From Ectocarpus siliculosus (taxonomy: Eukaryota; Sar; Phaeophyceae; Ectocarpales; Ectocarpaceae): 45,400 nucleotides of DNA. The DNA is taken from contig FN649745.1 of NCBI GenBank assembly GCA_000310025.1, forward strand, positions 1,624,977-1,670,376, in the 5' to 3' direction. Positions 1 to 13,000 of the stretch are shown here, one piece after another. The notes below the pieces were generated by a model, which was not told the origin of the DNA, did no database searches, and saw only the letters and a program-made list of their open reading frames with translations. Made by a program: the position numbers and the translations under genes. Numbering within the stretch: the stretch's first letter is position 1; each line of letters starts with the position of its first letter.

Positions 1-130
1 GGGGGGGGGGCGTACTCTTATGCTTTGCATGCCTTAGCGGTTAGACCATTGACCACGCGTCCTCGAGAGGACGGAGCATTGTTCCCACAGGACCGATCAC
101 CGATGGCCAATCGTTCCTTCCTACTTTGCC
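1..130 (+). repeat. Dispersed repeat family A, copy 1 (G-run edge)
   Basis: The window opens in a run of ten G followed by a cgtactcttatg...gcatgcc stretch that recurs in diverged form at 8510-8605 and 11909-12025. Shared blocks include the G-run plus gtactc (copies 1 and 3), tgcatgcc, accattgacc, and a tcct.gagaggacg core followed by gaccgat..ggcca (copies 1 and 2). No coding potential is evident in the shared part. The left boundary lies at or beyond the window edge. It is a non-autonomous dispersed repeat of unknown class. Confidence 0.5.
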
Positions 131-425
131 AAAGGTGGCTCAAAAATGTCTTCCCTAGTCTGTCTATCCTAACGATATCCCTTCTCGCCTTTTCAAACCA
201 CTTCCTACTCCCCAGTACAGCTACCGTCCTCTCCTCTCTATTCCATGCCTCAAACATCTCCCTGTACCTCCCTTCTATTTTTCCCAGCTCAGTCATGTAC
301 ACTTCCCTCTCCTCTTCGTACCACGGACCGCGACTACATGAACACGGTCTTCGCATTCAAGCCGCGATCACATGTGAACTTGTCGTCTTCGTCGTCTACC
401 GTCCTATGTCTTCGTCGGCGTTCTC
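18..425 (-). pseudogene. Decayed non-LTR retroposon (LINE-like) C-terminal fragment
   Basis: The minus strand encodes a charged helical segment (GPWYEEEREVYMTELGK, then a WNREERTVAVLGSRKWFE stretch). It resembles the region after the RT domain in endonuclease-reverse transcriptase retroposons, where a Cys/His knuckle is followed by C-P-x-Y-x-x-x-R. Just upstream, in another minus frame, the sequence reads LECEDRVHVV, which fits the knuckle, so a frameshift lies near position 340. No RT core is present, so it is a dead fragment. Family assignment rests on remembered pattern similarity only; a chance open frame is the alternative. Confidence 0.35.
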
Positions 426-2540
426 GAAGGCCTATGTCCCCGGTCCTGAATTTGACCTTAAGCTTTGTCCCTGCATCCGCCATCGGTGTATTCCGCCACT
501 TACTGCCCCCTCACCGTTGGTGCGTGGGGATGGTTTGACCCGCATTCCCTCAAAAGTGACGACTAGGGTGACGTTCCCAAAATATCGTCAGCAGACTACT
601 ACTACTGCTATACACTGCGAACTGGTATTCAAACGACCGCAGTGATTCGCGCGAACGTACGTGCGTGCTGAACACCTACTCTTTCCATTCATTCCCGAAA
701 ACTGTCACTTGGTTGGGAATCTCTGGTGAACACCATGTCGAATACTCCGCGATGATGAAACAATTCACAGTGTATCTGAGCATCGTGGGACCCCTTTCCG
801 AGTCATTTTTCAGGTCTCGCCTTCTTCACTTTTCACATGCATGCATGTGCCTTCTCCGTGTATTATAAAGGAGCTCCAGCTGTTGGAAGCAGCTGGGTCC
901 TAAGGTAAAGAAAGAGGTACGGTCGCTTGATGCCTTGTCTCCACGATTGTGTAGAAATGAGATGTTGCTTGAATTGAGAGCGAAGAAGGTCTGATTGAGG
1001 AGGGGATCCTCCTAGCAACCAGGGGGCACGCAGATAGCTGAGTCCTGATGTGGTATGGTCCCTGAGAGGTATACCTCACGGACATCCCACATCCTATGCT
1101 AGACCAAGATATACCCTATCTAGGCCCTACAGCAGCAACACTCCTTAACAGTATGTCACTACTTCGACACCACCTTCGACTATTCCCGGCCTCCTCTTCT
1201 TCTACCATATATTCGTCCCGGGTTATTATTTCGCGCTCTTTCTTTCTCATCTTTGCGGGGTATAACTGCGGTAGGACGACGTTCTGTACATAGCATATGA
1301 CGGAATTTCGGTATTCGCTCTCGATTTCTTTTAAGGATTGATGATGTGCTGTTGCAACCCGTCACGCGACAAAATAAAACAGTAAAGCCACGTCCGAAAT
1401 GCAGAAGATACTACTACTGCTGTGATATCAAACATTCACTGCTGCTTTGACTACATATAACTATTGGCTACGTGCCTCTCATACGGACGGGCACCTTTTT
1501 CGTTTGATATGTTGCATTGCGCTCAAGGGCACAGACAGGTTGTTGCCCGGTTTTTCGTTTCTCAGTTCGGGTTTTTTCGCGCTGTATGCATACGTACAAT
1601 GTTTGCCGTATGCAATTAGATCGCCGACTTCGAGACCGCGTGATTGGACAGTTCATCTTCCTATTTTCTGGAGATAGATGTGCATCCACTCCGCGCAGAC
1701 ATTTCCCCGTCCTGGGACGGGAGTCTGGTCGCCCGCCCCGTTGGGGCGCGGGGGGCCAATCGTTCCCCCTAGTACAAGTAACCACAAGAAGAGAAGCCTC
1801 AATTCAAGCGATTCTCCCCGACGGGTTGCTGGGCATGACACAACGCAATCGGTTGGCGGCTTTGGACCGGATGGGCTGGATGGATCCTGTGTTGGTGGTC
1901 CGTTTTGATGGGCTCATATCCTGGTCAGTAGGTTGATAGTAGGCCGGTGGGGTGGCGATGCAAACTGACGTCCGCATCATGTAGAGCAGGGAGAGCAGCA
2001 CGGTCGAAGATGTCAGAAGAGGTTGAAGGCCGTCTCTACCCCGTACAGGACACCGTTTCTTTCTCTCATGTTGGGAATGAATGCCGTCCTCAGACGTTCT
2101 TTTCCTCGCTGTCCTGAGGTCATATTATTTGCAGAAGACGACAGGACGTCCTGAATGACACGCAAAGCACTAGCTTCCGCGATCAGTCTCGAGGTACCCA
2201 TCAGTACAGAGCGAAAAACAACAAGGCGGTAAAATGCAGCATGTCTCAACTGTCTTGATCCGCAAGGGTGAAGTCGGGCATTCTAGTGCCCTCCCGTGGG
2301 GGATGCGGATGAAAGTTCCACACACACGCGCACGGATATCGAGCGATGAGACTGAAGCTTAACAAAAATGCTTCCGATATGGTTTCATAGTTTGGAACGC
2401 ACCGAGACGACCTGAATATTTCTCCTGACCTTGTCTATCCACGACCGCATATATACACGGGGCCGTCAACGGTGCACGCCCCCATCAAGGGGTTAATGCC
2501 TGGAGCAGTTCGCTTACTGGAGGACATAAAAATACCACTC
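426..2540. other. Non-coding, repeat-bearing stretch
   Basis: Only short, overlapping open frames without recognisable domains occur on either strand. The one structured item is at 1700-1785, a GC-rich block that recurs in inverted orientation at 13018-13100. I see no RNA gene. Confidence 0.5.
1700..1785 (+). repeat. Dispersed repeat family B, copy 1
   Basis: A block reading cgtcctgg, then gttggggcgcggggggccaa, then cctagtacaagta matches the reverse complement of 13018-13100 (cgtcctgg, attggggggcggggggccaa, ccctagtacatac). The two copies have opposite orientations about 11.3 kb apart. Class unknown. Confidence 0.55.
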
Positions 2541-2690
2541 ATCTGTGCGCGGTTTCACCGCGGTATATCAAGCCAGAAACGGAGGAGCATCTGTGCGCGG
2601 TTTCACCGCGGTATATCAAGCCAGAAACGGAGGAGCCGTTCGTCGCGGTTTTCACCAGGGTGTTGATAGAAAGAATTATGCATCGTCAGT
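2541..2690 (+). repeat. 48-bp tandem repeat, 2 exact copies plus a decayed third
   Basis: The 48-bp unit beginning atctgtgcgcggtttcaccg and ending ggaggagc occurs at 2541-2588 and again at 2589-2636 without differences. A weaker third copy follows (gtcgcggttttcaccagggt). Identity of the first two copies points to a recent duplication. It is also translatable, but there is no sign that it is coding. Confidence 0.85.
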
Positions 2691-4006
2691 CGTGGTCGTC
2701 GAATCTCCTATGCTGAGCCGAAGCAGAGGGTAGAACTCAAAAACCTAAGTGTTGTCTGAAGGACGGCGGTCGCTTCTATCCCCGTACCAAATTCACGGTG
2801 GGCATCTCGGCATTGTCATGTTTTGGAAATGTTTCAAAACGTTTTGGGAATATGACACCACAACTCCAAAATTTACTTCACCAATACATACATGAGCTTG
2901 CGAGCATCAAATCACCTTGTAAACACAGTACGGGTAAGAAAACGAGTTCCAACACAACACTCTACGACCCCCTGAAAGACCGAGCCGAGTGACCTACATA
3001 AGGCGCGAACGAAACAAATAATGTCGAAATACTCCTGCACAGACGCCTCCTGCGTCCAAGCGCCTTGCGTCTTTCATCACCAGGCTTGCGCTCGAACAGC
3101 AAATCGCTCGAGAGCTATCAGCTTTTGTTCCCGCCCAACCAATCTCCTGAAGCTACGATGTAGACAAGTACAACACATAACGTGGCATGCATATTGTTAC
3201 AGAACTACTGTTTCATTCCACGTTGAAACGTAACCATGCGGTGACACCTTTCGCGTCGCGCTTCACACAGTGCAATTCACGGAAGATCACCACTGGCAGA
3301 GTAATACACAACAAAAAGTGGAGAATGGCGTATGGCGGGCTCTCCGACGAGCAAATCGGTTCTCCGACAAGAAGAATTTCAACCGATCGTACTAGCACAG
3401 CGCAGACAGGGAAGACTGCATAACCTACACAAAACACACATATACGCCCCGCAACACGGATATTACAGTTCCAGTACATAAATCCTGTCATACAGAGCGT
3501 TCAAGACGGCACACCAGCACTCGGATGTATTTGCAAAGCAGCTACGATGGCCAGCTATGATGGGCCTTTCGCTAGCGACCAAGAATTTAGCACGACCTCT
3601 ATGATGGGCCGATATCTATCTTCTCTGTTGCGCTAGGGCCGAAAAACTGTGTTTTCCAGAAAAAAACGAGCTGCTATAATTTGGTGTTACCCTCCACACC
3701 CCAACAGACAGTGCACTACCCCAACTAAAAAAACGCAATTTTCGAACGGTCGTCCAACTCCTTGCGAGGCGACCCGTCTGAGCAATAGAAGTGCGCGTGG
3801 GTACCAAACTAAAAAAACATGCACGTTCTGCGCGGTGCTAGGTGAGGAAGTAAAAATCACCGTGACCGTGGGCTGAATACATGCAGTTTCATAACCTAGA
3901 GAATCAACGGCACCACAGGGGGAAAACTGCCGAACGCCTCCTACCGGCGAACAGGAAACCCTTGTCTAATTCGGACACGCCTCGAATGGTGCATTGAAAC
4001 GAATTT
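2691..4006. other. 3' flank of the glycosyltransferase-like gene
   Basis: AT-richer sequence with short A-runs and no coherent open frame. It should contain the 3' UTR and polyadenylation region of the gene ending at 4007, but I could not place a polyadenylation signal. Nothing else recognisable is seen. Confidence 0.4.
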
Positions 4007-7000
4007 TTATGGCTGCATGGCGATCACACCCCGCTCGCACGTTCCACCCATGGCGAAGAAATCAAGATTTCTTTGCAGGATATCAGCCACGTCGGATTCA
4101 TCTGCGCTGCTAACATGGTCCAACTCGCAGGTAAATCGGGGCTTCACGAGGGGGATTTCCCAGATGGATGCGGTCTGGAAAAGGTGGTTCGTAACCCACT
4201 CCTGCGGGTTGAAGAACCAGATTCCCGGGGCAGCGCGCTTGTACTGAAGCGCGGCAAGCATCTGTCACGATAACGCAAAACGCCAATTCCGTTAGACGAC
4301 GGTGAGAGGGGGGGGAGTTGAAAGTCAGTCATCAACTGCTACATTGTTTCACCTTAGCCGATGTGCTCCCGTCGCCTTGAAGTGGTTCGACTGCTGTAGT
4401 TTCTTTTGAGATTGTTGCTTCAAATGTAGTTCGCATGGTCCAACGGGCCCATGATTAGGTGTCGCGAAGAACATGAACATTGAAAAATAATGCACCAGCC
4501 GAGGCACCCTACAGGTGTGCAATTCGTCAACTTGCACTTGATGTACCTCCGAGCTCAAACTCATAAATCACCTGCGGAACGGCGGCGGTGTCGCCGAGGT
4601 CGAAGACGTCCTCGATCGCCCCGACCGCGTCGTTGACAGTTTTCTCCGACGCCAAAGCTGCCCGAAGGTCAGCGTTGGCCCCGACCGGCAGAATCAGATC
4701 CGTACCGGTGGTAAACGGTGGCGCCTCGAAACCGAGCACGTTGGCTGTTCGATCTGCGAGGTCGCCGCTGTGGCCCTTGCCGAACACAACAAGGAGATCC
4801 CCCTGGGGTGAGTGGGTGTCCTTGGAGGTGAATGATCTGGAGACAACAGATCCGGTCTTGAGGTAGTAGATCAGGGTGGTGTTGGCTACGCCGCAGTACT
4901 CGTCCGCGAAGAAACTTGCGGTGAAGACACTCTGCGTGCTGGACACGCTCACACCGGGCAAGCCTCCGACCGCTCTGCGAAATTGGTTTGCAACAAAGCG
5001 ATTGATGGCGATTGATGGAGCTGGGGTCAAGACACCGCAGCCAAAAGCTCCCCAAAATGACATGTGAAGTTACCAACAAAACTATCAGGACGCGCGGACC
5101 CGTTACCTTTGCACAGCACGAAACGCAAATTTATTAATAATATCTGGTCACACCCTAGACGCTGCCAACGGTGTTACCGATGAGCCGCACCTTTCGTACG
5201 CATCCACGGCGTCGACCTCGGCCGCGACCACGACGCGCATGCCAGGCACGAACTCAAGGACGCTCGAAACAGTCACTTCAATCTGGTCCACTTGAGAGGC
5301 CGTCCCGGCCACAAACGCGCACACCCTGTTGCGTTCGACGTCTTCCGCGAAGGGACGTACGGATTCCATTTCGAAGAAGCGGGACACCTCCACCCGGTCG
5401 GCAGACGCGGCGAAAGTGGGGGTCTCCACCAGACGTCGGCGGGTGTACACGTCCTCGCTGTCGGCCTGCAGCTCACGCGAGACCTTCGGGACGCTTTCGT
5501 CCTTCGCGGTCTCGGTAGTCTCCCACTTGTTCTTCCCCGACTCCTTGTTGGCGTCCCTCCACTTCTGCAGCTTGCGAGCCACCTTCGGGGCACTGCCGTC
5601 CTGAGTGGCGGTCAGGCGGCGGCGGTCGTACACGTCCTCGCTGTCGGCCTGCAGCCTACGCGCCGCCTTCGGGACGCTTTCGTTCTTCGCGGTCTCGGTA
5701 GTCTCCCACTTGTTCTTCCCCGACTCCTTGTTGGCGTCCCTCCACTTCTGCAGCTTGCGAGCCACCCTCGGGGGCACTGCCGTCCTGAGTGGCGGTCAGG
5801 CGGCGGCGGTCGTACACGTCCTCGCTGTCGGCCTGCAGCCTACGCGCCGCCTTCGGGACGCTTTCGTTCTTCGCGGTCTCGGTAGTCTCCCACTTGTTCT
5901 TCCCCGACTCCTTGTTGGCGTCCCTCCACTTCTGCAGCTTGCGAGCCACCTTCGGGGCACTGCCGTCCTGAGTGGCGGTCAGGCGGCGGCGGTCGTACAC
6001 GTCCTCGCTGTCGGCCTGCAGCTTACGCGCCGCCTTCGGGACGTTTTCGTTCGTCCTTGTCTCGCTAGTCTCCCACTTGGGCTCCTCGAAGGTCTTCCAC
6101 TTCTCGTTCTCCTTCCAATTCTGCAGCTTACGCACCACCTTGGAAGCGCCACCGTTCTTGCCGGTGCCGTTGGCCTCGTTGACCTTCTCGACAGATAAGT
6201 TGCTCCCCTCGTCGACGTTCTTACCGTGGATGAACAGAGTCTGGCCTGCGATGGCGTCTGTGACGGTGCCGTGGTCTACGTGCGCCTTTCCGACGTATGC
6301 AATCTGGGGGTGGACATACAGATTCCAGAGCAATCACAGAGTGGAGTGAGTTTGTCGCGAGATTTTTTTGCTAACCGAGCGCGTTTAGGGCGCGAAGCGT
6401 TGTCGAGTACATGATGGCTATATCGTCTACTTTGTGAACATACGCGACAACGAGAAAGCATATTTGAGCCGCGAAGCAAATGCTCCTGCAGGGATGAAGG
6501 CGAGTTAAATATTGTTGCCTGTTACCCCATGCTTCTCATTGTTGGAAAACATGCCCCAAAGAGCTTGAGCTGGATAACTTTTCAAAAAAGTTCAAACAGC
6601 CAAGCACCGCGTTTTGCGACGCTTGCGAAATTGGGTGACCAGTTTTGTAATATCAAGATACGATCAGCGCATCGACAAAGCGTGCGGGCTCTTACCAAGT
6701 TGGTGGTGACGAACTTGTTCGAGAAACGCTGGTAAAGGGGCCAGCTGTACGGGAAGTCTGAGATGGTTAGCCACAGGGCCACGTCGTACGGGTAGTTGTC
6801 CTCCCAGCGGGCGCGCGTGTAGTCCACGTACTCAACGAAAGCCTGGTCATTGTTATTGTAGATGGCGTTGCCGTTGATGTGGCCGAGGACGTGCCACATA
6901 TCCGACATCATGGAGCTTGAGTGGAAGTTTGTGCCTTCGAGATTGCTGCCCTTCACCCAGAACTCTTCGTTCACGCGGAAAGCGGCGTGGTAAAGCTCCT

Positions 7001-10000
7001 CGAAGGAGCGGTCGGTGGCGACAAGTACGTCCCACTCGATGATGGCCAGGGCGTCATACTCAGAGAAGTTGGAACGAATGCGTTCGTCGAGGAACAACTT
7101 GTAAAACATCACGGAAGGTCCTCTCGGGTACACGTCATCCTGTGTATTTTAAATATAGCGGCAAGAACGTTGAAGGGAAACGCAGGAGTGAGTGTCGGCC
7201 GGGGAAGGAAACAAAACAATTGAGGGGTTGGCCCTCGCCCGCTCCTGGGGCAGGACGTCCACCGACATCACGCTACCATCTTGGCGTTAAGGTACATCGG
7301 TTTGGAAGTAAACCTGTGGGCGGTACAGTATTTCCGTATTAGCGTGGGAACCCCTCACGTTTCGTGGAGGGGTCTTGTTGTTGGGTGTTGTTGTTGTCTT
7401 CACATTAAAAACCGTTCCGATCTCTCCTACCCAGTACCTTCGTATGTCCGTACTGATCCAACACTCGACGCGGTCGATTCCCGTGGTCACAGGTTAACTT
7501 ACCCCCAAAAGGTGAAGACTCAAATAAACTGGCCCCGAGGGGTCCGCAAGTCAATAGGAATCAACGACAGATATTCTGGGGTCCTCCACTCCCTCTGCGC
7601 GCTATGCGAGGTATCCACTGAGACTAGGAGTCACTATCACGGGCCGGGGTCTTAAGAGTCATTCGGTTTCAGAGGAATCCCTTTCTTTCATAGTTCATTA
7701 GAGAGAGGGCGACAGCAATCGTGTGAAGCGGTCCAACTGCTGTTATCAGTTCACGATAGACGAGCAGCAGACGGGTGTGTTGGTGTTCATTGGCAGCAGG
7801 CAGCGGGCGTTGGTATGCAAGCTGCAACAGAAGAGGGCATTCCATCCTCAACCCAACTGAACCGCCTTCGCGCGATGATGTAATAAGTTCATGAAGAAAA
7901 TAGAACAGGGAGGGGGGATGCAGATCGGTTCGTCCAACCGTCACAAGACCCTGCAGCATCCTAACCCTACCCCTACGCCAAATTCCCCGATAGTGGTTTA
8001 TCCAATCTGTTTTCTGAATACAAGAAACCTGTAAAGCCTACTGACCTAACTTATAGTGACTGAAGTGTATGTGACATCGTACCTCTCTAAGTATGGGTCA
8101 AACAGGGATGATGCGCAAACCAGGGAATAGGTAGAAGTTGGATGTGTCGAGAATTTTTTGTCTTAACGGACGTGCCCCACCGTCTTCTCGCCAACGAACG
8201 CGACAGAAGCATGTGCTTGACGCTGTACGGGCAACGGTCATCAGCATATTTTCATTCGCCGGAATGCCGTATTCGATAATAATCTCGAAAAAACACAAAA
8301 AGCGCAACCCCATCAAAACGGAATGAAAAAGAATATGACGAGTTTCTTTCAAATTTCTTGAAAAAAGGCACATAATTGAGTGATTTGTATTTTATCCTGA
8401 TCAAATAAAGTATTGGCTTCAAGGGGCGAAGTCAAGACGTACGCGTCGTAAGTACAGGACATCCCTTTTGCCATACAGGACTACTGAAAAATATGTGAAG
8501 GGAAGTAATCAACCATGTTTTGCATGGCTTGGCCGTACGTCTTTGGTATCGTGTCCTAGAGAGGACGACGCCTTGTTGCAACATGACCGATGGCCAAATG
8601 TGTAACTATTTTTCTGCGCCAATGGTGACACGTCGCCGGGTGAATCATTATTAATGTTGTACAAGCTGGTCTGACCAAGAAGCTTACTTTCGTTCTTTCA
8701 TGTCCCACTCTGCTGTTTCAACGAATTTAGACTTCAAATTTGGCGGGTGCTCGTATAAGACCATAGGGGATGCGCGGGTGCCGGAATTTTTCGGATCTGA
8801 GTTGATTTTAGGTATATAACTATCAATTGGCGGCATAGTTGGGATACTTCCTGTACTGAAATCAGCATGAAAAAAAGTTTCTCAGATCAAGCTGAAAATT
8901 GCTGTGCATGTACCTGGGAACATCGCGAGAGCAAAGATGGTAGTTTCAAGGCTCACGGCATCTTCCATCAGAAGTTATGGCCTATTAAAGAATCCGATAC
9001 AACACACGAGATACCTGAGGCAACGTAAGGATCTCGCGATTCCCACGCTGTTTTTTCGAATTAGAAGCTGAAATTTCGACACATCCCCATGAGTACAACA
9101 AACAAAAAAGCCACTGCGCCATTTGACTTTTTTCTTTGTTTCTGCGACTTTTTGGCATAGCAAATATTCCCATGAATACTAATATCAGCCCAACTTACGA
9201 AATAAAAAAATAATCCAAATGGCGCAGTGGCCTTTGTGTTTATAGTACTCATGCAGATGCCGTGTCAAAATTTCAGGTTCTAACTCGAAAAAACCGCGTG
9301 GGAAATCCGCTCCAAGCTCCAAATTTGCGTCTTGGTCAGACCAGCTTGTACTTCGTATCCAGTCTTGATCACTTCTGGCATGTTGGGCCACTATTTACCT
9401 TGCATATAACACAGACAGTCAGTCATGAAGAGCAATCCAATGGAGCAGCAACAGTTTGATTCTCATTATTTGGTGTCTGGAACCCAGATTTTCGTATGGG
9501 TTTCTGTGGGCTTTTGAAGTCATGAACCCTCTATTCATTTTCGACAATCGGACACTCACGATTGCAAAGGGCAGGCATGTATCGTACATCAGTCTGGTAA
9601 TATTGAGCTAAATACACACGTAACCTCAACCTTGTGTTCGTCTCCGCTCCCAAATATCTGTCTATACTACAGTATGTTCTCAAAGGTCACGGTCCCTTGT
9701 CCTGCATCGGATCCTCGACTTTGTTTTTGCTGAACCCCATTAGTTCGTCAAACATTCCCTGTGCGTGCTTGCTTCTCCGTAGAGCGAGGTCTCTAGCAAA
9801 AGTAACTGAGCAGGGGCGGGGTGAAACTGAAAACGTAAAAGGACGGCAATAGAGAGACTCATCAGCAGGGGACGAGAAAAAAATCTGGATACATAGGATG
9901 TGATTGGCTTACATTCCATGATCCTGTGTCCGGATATATTTCGTGTGCACACCGTTTCCCATTCCTTGACTCTAATAAAACAACGAAGAAGCAGGACGTG

Positions 10001-13000
10001 AAACTGGACTGTCGTCATGATAAAAAGAGTTACCACACATCAATGAAAAAAGAAAGAGCAACGACAACGCTTTTTTTCCATCACCGTGCACACAAATAGA
10101 AAATCCAAAACCATCCAAACGTTTTTTCGCACGCGGCCAAGTGTGGGGGTAGGTATTTGACAAGTGCTTCAAGGGCCTCGCGTGCTCTCGAAGAGGGCAT
10201 GCGTGTAGATGATGTGCTTGGGTCTAATTCCGAAATCAACTCTAATTTCGAATCCAACAGCGACCGATCATGAGAGAAACTCGTATGTTTGTCGTGGTGG
10301 TCTCGGCACTTTTGGACTACAGCATGCAGGTCGTCGTATGTATGTTGAGATTTACTCGGAGTATGCATATGGGGATACTCAAGCGTGGGGTAATATTTCA
10401 CAAATCTACACAACAAAATTTAATGGAATAAGTAGTGTATTTAGGTGGGGTGTCTTTGTTGGTTTGGTATTTTGTATTTTTTAATACAGGGTCCTCGGAA
10501 AAAAAGATAGCGCCAAGGAGAATCGAATCGACTACCGTACAGGTTAACTGCTTTCTCTTCAAGTTAGAATACAGAAGCCAGTCATGTAGAACGTGACGGG
10601 TCACCGTGGCACTTGCCGAGCCGATTTCAAGGAATTCGGGCAGGAGGTTTCGTCAACGGGCACGGGTGTGAAGGTGCTAATGTCGTATGCCCGTGTCTAA
10701 AGGCAGAGTGTTCGACCACTTTATCCACGTGTTTGAGGCTGTCCAATGGAATTGCATGATATGTCTCCCCCTCCTGCTTCACTTTCCCAGTGGCTACCCG
10801 CTTCTTGTACGCTGTGTGTCTATCATCTACATTTATCCATATCCTACCACGGTGCTTGTGGTGAGATTTCATGTCTTGAAAGGCGAGCTACAGGTGTTCC
10901 AGTATGTATGTACTACACGAGTCCCACCACCGGTGGGGCGCATGCGGTATTCCCCAACCGGCCACGTCAACAACTGGCCACGTTAAAACGTAAACTGAAC
11001 TCTTTGGCTTTTATGGTGCGGCCCGCGATAGCCATGCAAGGCAGTGCGTCCCCAATGTTGAATGAAAAACCTCTCTACGAAGAGAGAAGGCCGTAGTTTT
11101 CGGCTGCCACTTGATCGAGCTGTTGGATGCTGTGCGGCGGGATTTCAGTGCCAATTGCCCCCCTGAGCCGCTGGCGACCTACGTGTACATCAACAACTAC
11201 TCCTACCGTTGCTCGTGAGTCGATCGGAGTATTGTTGAGCAAGATCAAGCAGGTGGGGTAAAGCAAGGCTTTTTCCCCGTCCCTTGAGGTACCTGCGACG
11301 CATTGCGGTATTTGCCCCCATCGGCCGTGGCAACACCATGTGTACTTGTACTTATGATTTCGGCGGCTTCATGACCGGTTCCACGAGAACCGTCAACGCC
11401 AAAACACCCATTCATTCATTCATGCCCTGTGTTGATTGGAGTTTATTATAGATAGCGACCGCAACTAAGAAACGCTTATTTTTGTGTGGCTGTAACATAA
11501 ACTCAGCGTACTATGTCGTTCAATTTATGACGTCAAGCTTCATATTTTTTTGTGCCGCCAAATCCTGCTGAATTTCTTTAATCGGCAAATTTCATATATT
11601 CTGTGCTTGCTTACTACTTCCACGCACGTTCAAAACGAAGAAATGGTTTGCACTGTCTTCCTCGCCTCCCGCACTCAACCCCGATTCTCACTGCCGACGG
11701 CTGTACACGAGCCCACTCCCTAGAAGCGAAATGTAGAAGCGAAATGTTTCAGCGGTGGTAACGTCTGTGGCTATCGCTACAACAAGGTCCTGTACCCCCC
11801 TCCTCATGAGTGAGGGCTTAAACTAAACAAATGCTTAATTAAACGCCGCATGATGCCTCGCCCTCACGCTGACATGCCAGCAACAAAAATCGCCCATCAT
11901 CCACGTGAGAGGGGGGGGGGTGTACTCATAGTCGTGCATGCCGTAGTCGTTTCACCATTGACCTCGCATCCCTACAAAGCCGGGACGGAGCACGCCGGGT
12001 TCTCACCGGACCAGGCTCTCACATCACCAAGCGCGAAGCGCCGTGAGGTATTTGGCGAGTCGCATGAAGGGTGAGCTGCATCCTGCTAAGGGTGTTCGGC
12101 ACCTTGTGCTTACTTCCTTGCGTACGGATGACAGCTACGTATGACTTAATTTATTTTCTGGTGCTTTCACTTCCAGAAACAGTTGTAAGCACTGTGTAAC
12201 TGCCTCGAGGAAGCTTGACCATTTTAACACAACGTGGTGCGATCATCCCCCGTTGCGCGGAGTGAGGTTTCTCGACCCCGCACAACATGATTTACTCGCC
12301 CCCCATTATGGTTACCGCAAAAAAAAAAAAACCGAGGAAAAAAAAAAAAAAACGGTAACCTGGTTGACGAGTTCACGAAGTGAAATTGGCTTGTTTTACA
12401 AGGTCGTTGCCAAGCGAGGAAAACCCAATCCGGATGGCAAACACCGAGGGGGGGGCTTTTTTTACAAGGTGGTTCCCAAGGGAGGAAACCCCAACCCCCG
12501 AGGGCAACCCCCGGGGGGGGGGGGGTAGTGATAAAAGGGGAAACGAGCCAGAGGTAGGAGCTATTAGTTATTATGTGTTTCTTATTCGCCACACTTCCGC
12601 ATAACCCCTCGAATATGGCAGCGGTCCCCGATGTTTCTTGTTGAGACATTTCTTATCGTTATTGTGTGACCCTGACTGAGCTATGTTTCTTAACCCTATT
12701 TTCTTATTTTTCGTGGAAAAGTGAGCCTCTAATGCGTAAAAAAATATTTCAAAACTCGGGCGCTAACTGTAGGGCGGCGTCTACCTCGTGGGGTAATTAC
12801 TGTAAGGCTTTCTTATCCCACCGGTAGGTTATTATTTCTTGCGGCGCCGAAGAAAATAAGATGCAATAAGACGTCCCGATCTCGAGTTCACACGTTCCCA
12901 CATGCATATGCATACAACCTTTACATACAGCAGTATCTTGAAAGATTAGTTAGAAACTATATGGAGTTGCCCGATCGCGTGCCCACCTACTGGACTACAA

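Noticed and set aside
10500-10612. Minus-strand tRNA-like segment (7-bp acceptor-like pairing, gattcgattctcc B-box-like, followed by a T-run)
   Set aside because: D-, anticodon- and T-stems do not pair acceptably, so it is not a tRNA. It might be a decayed pol III element, but evidence is too weak to list.
10627-10872. Minus-strand open frame with IWINVDDRHTAYKKRVATGK
   Set aside because: Looks mildly protein-like and could be a transposase scrap, but no family is recognised and no extension in neighbouring frames is seen.
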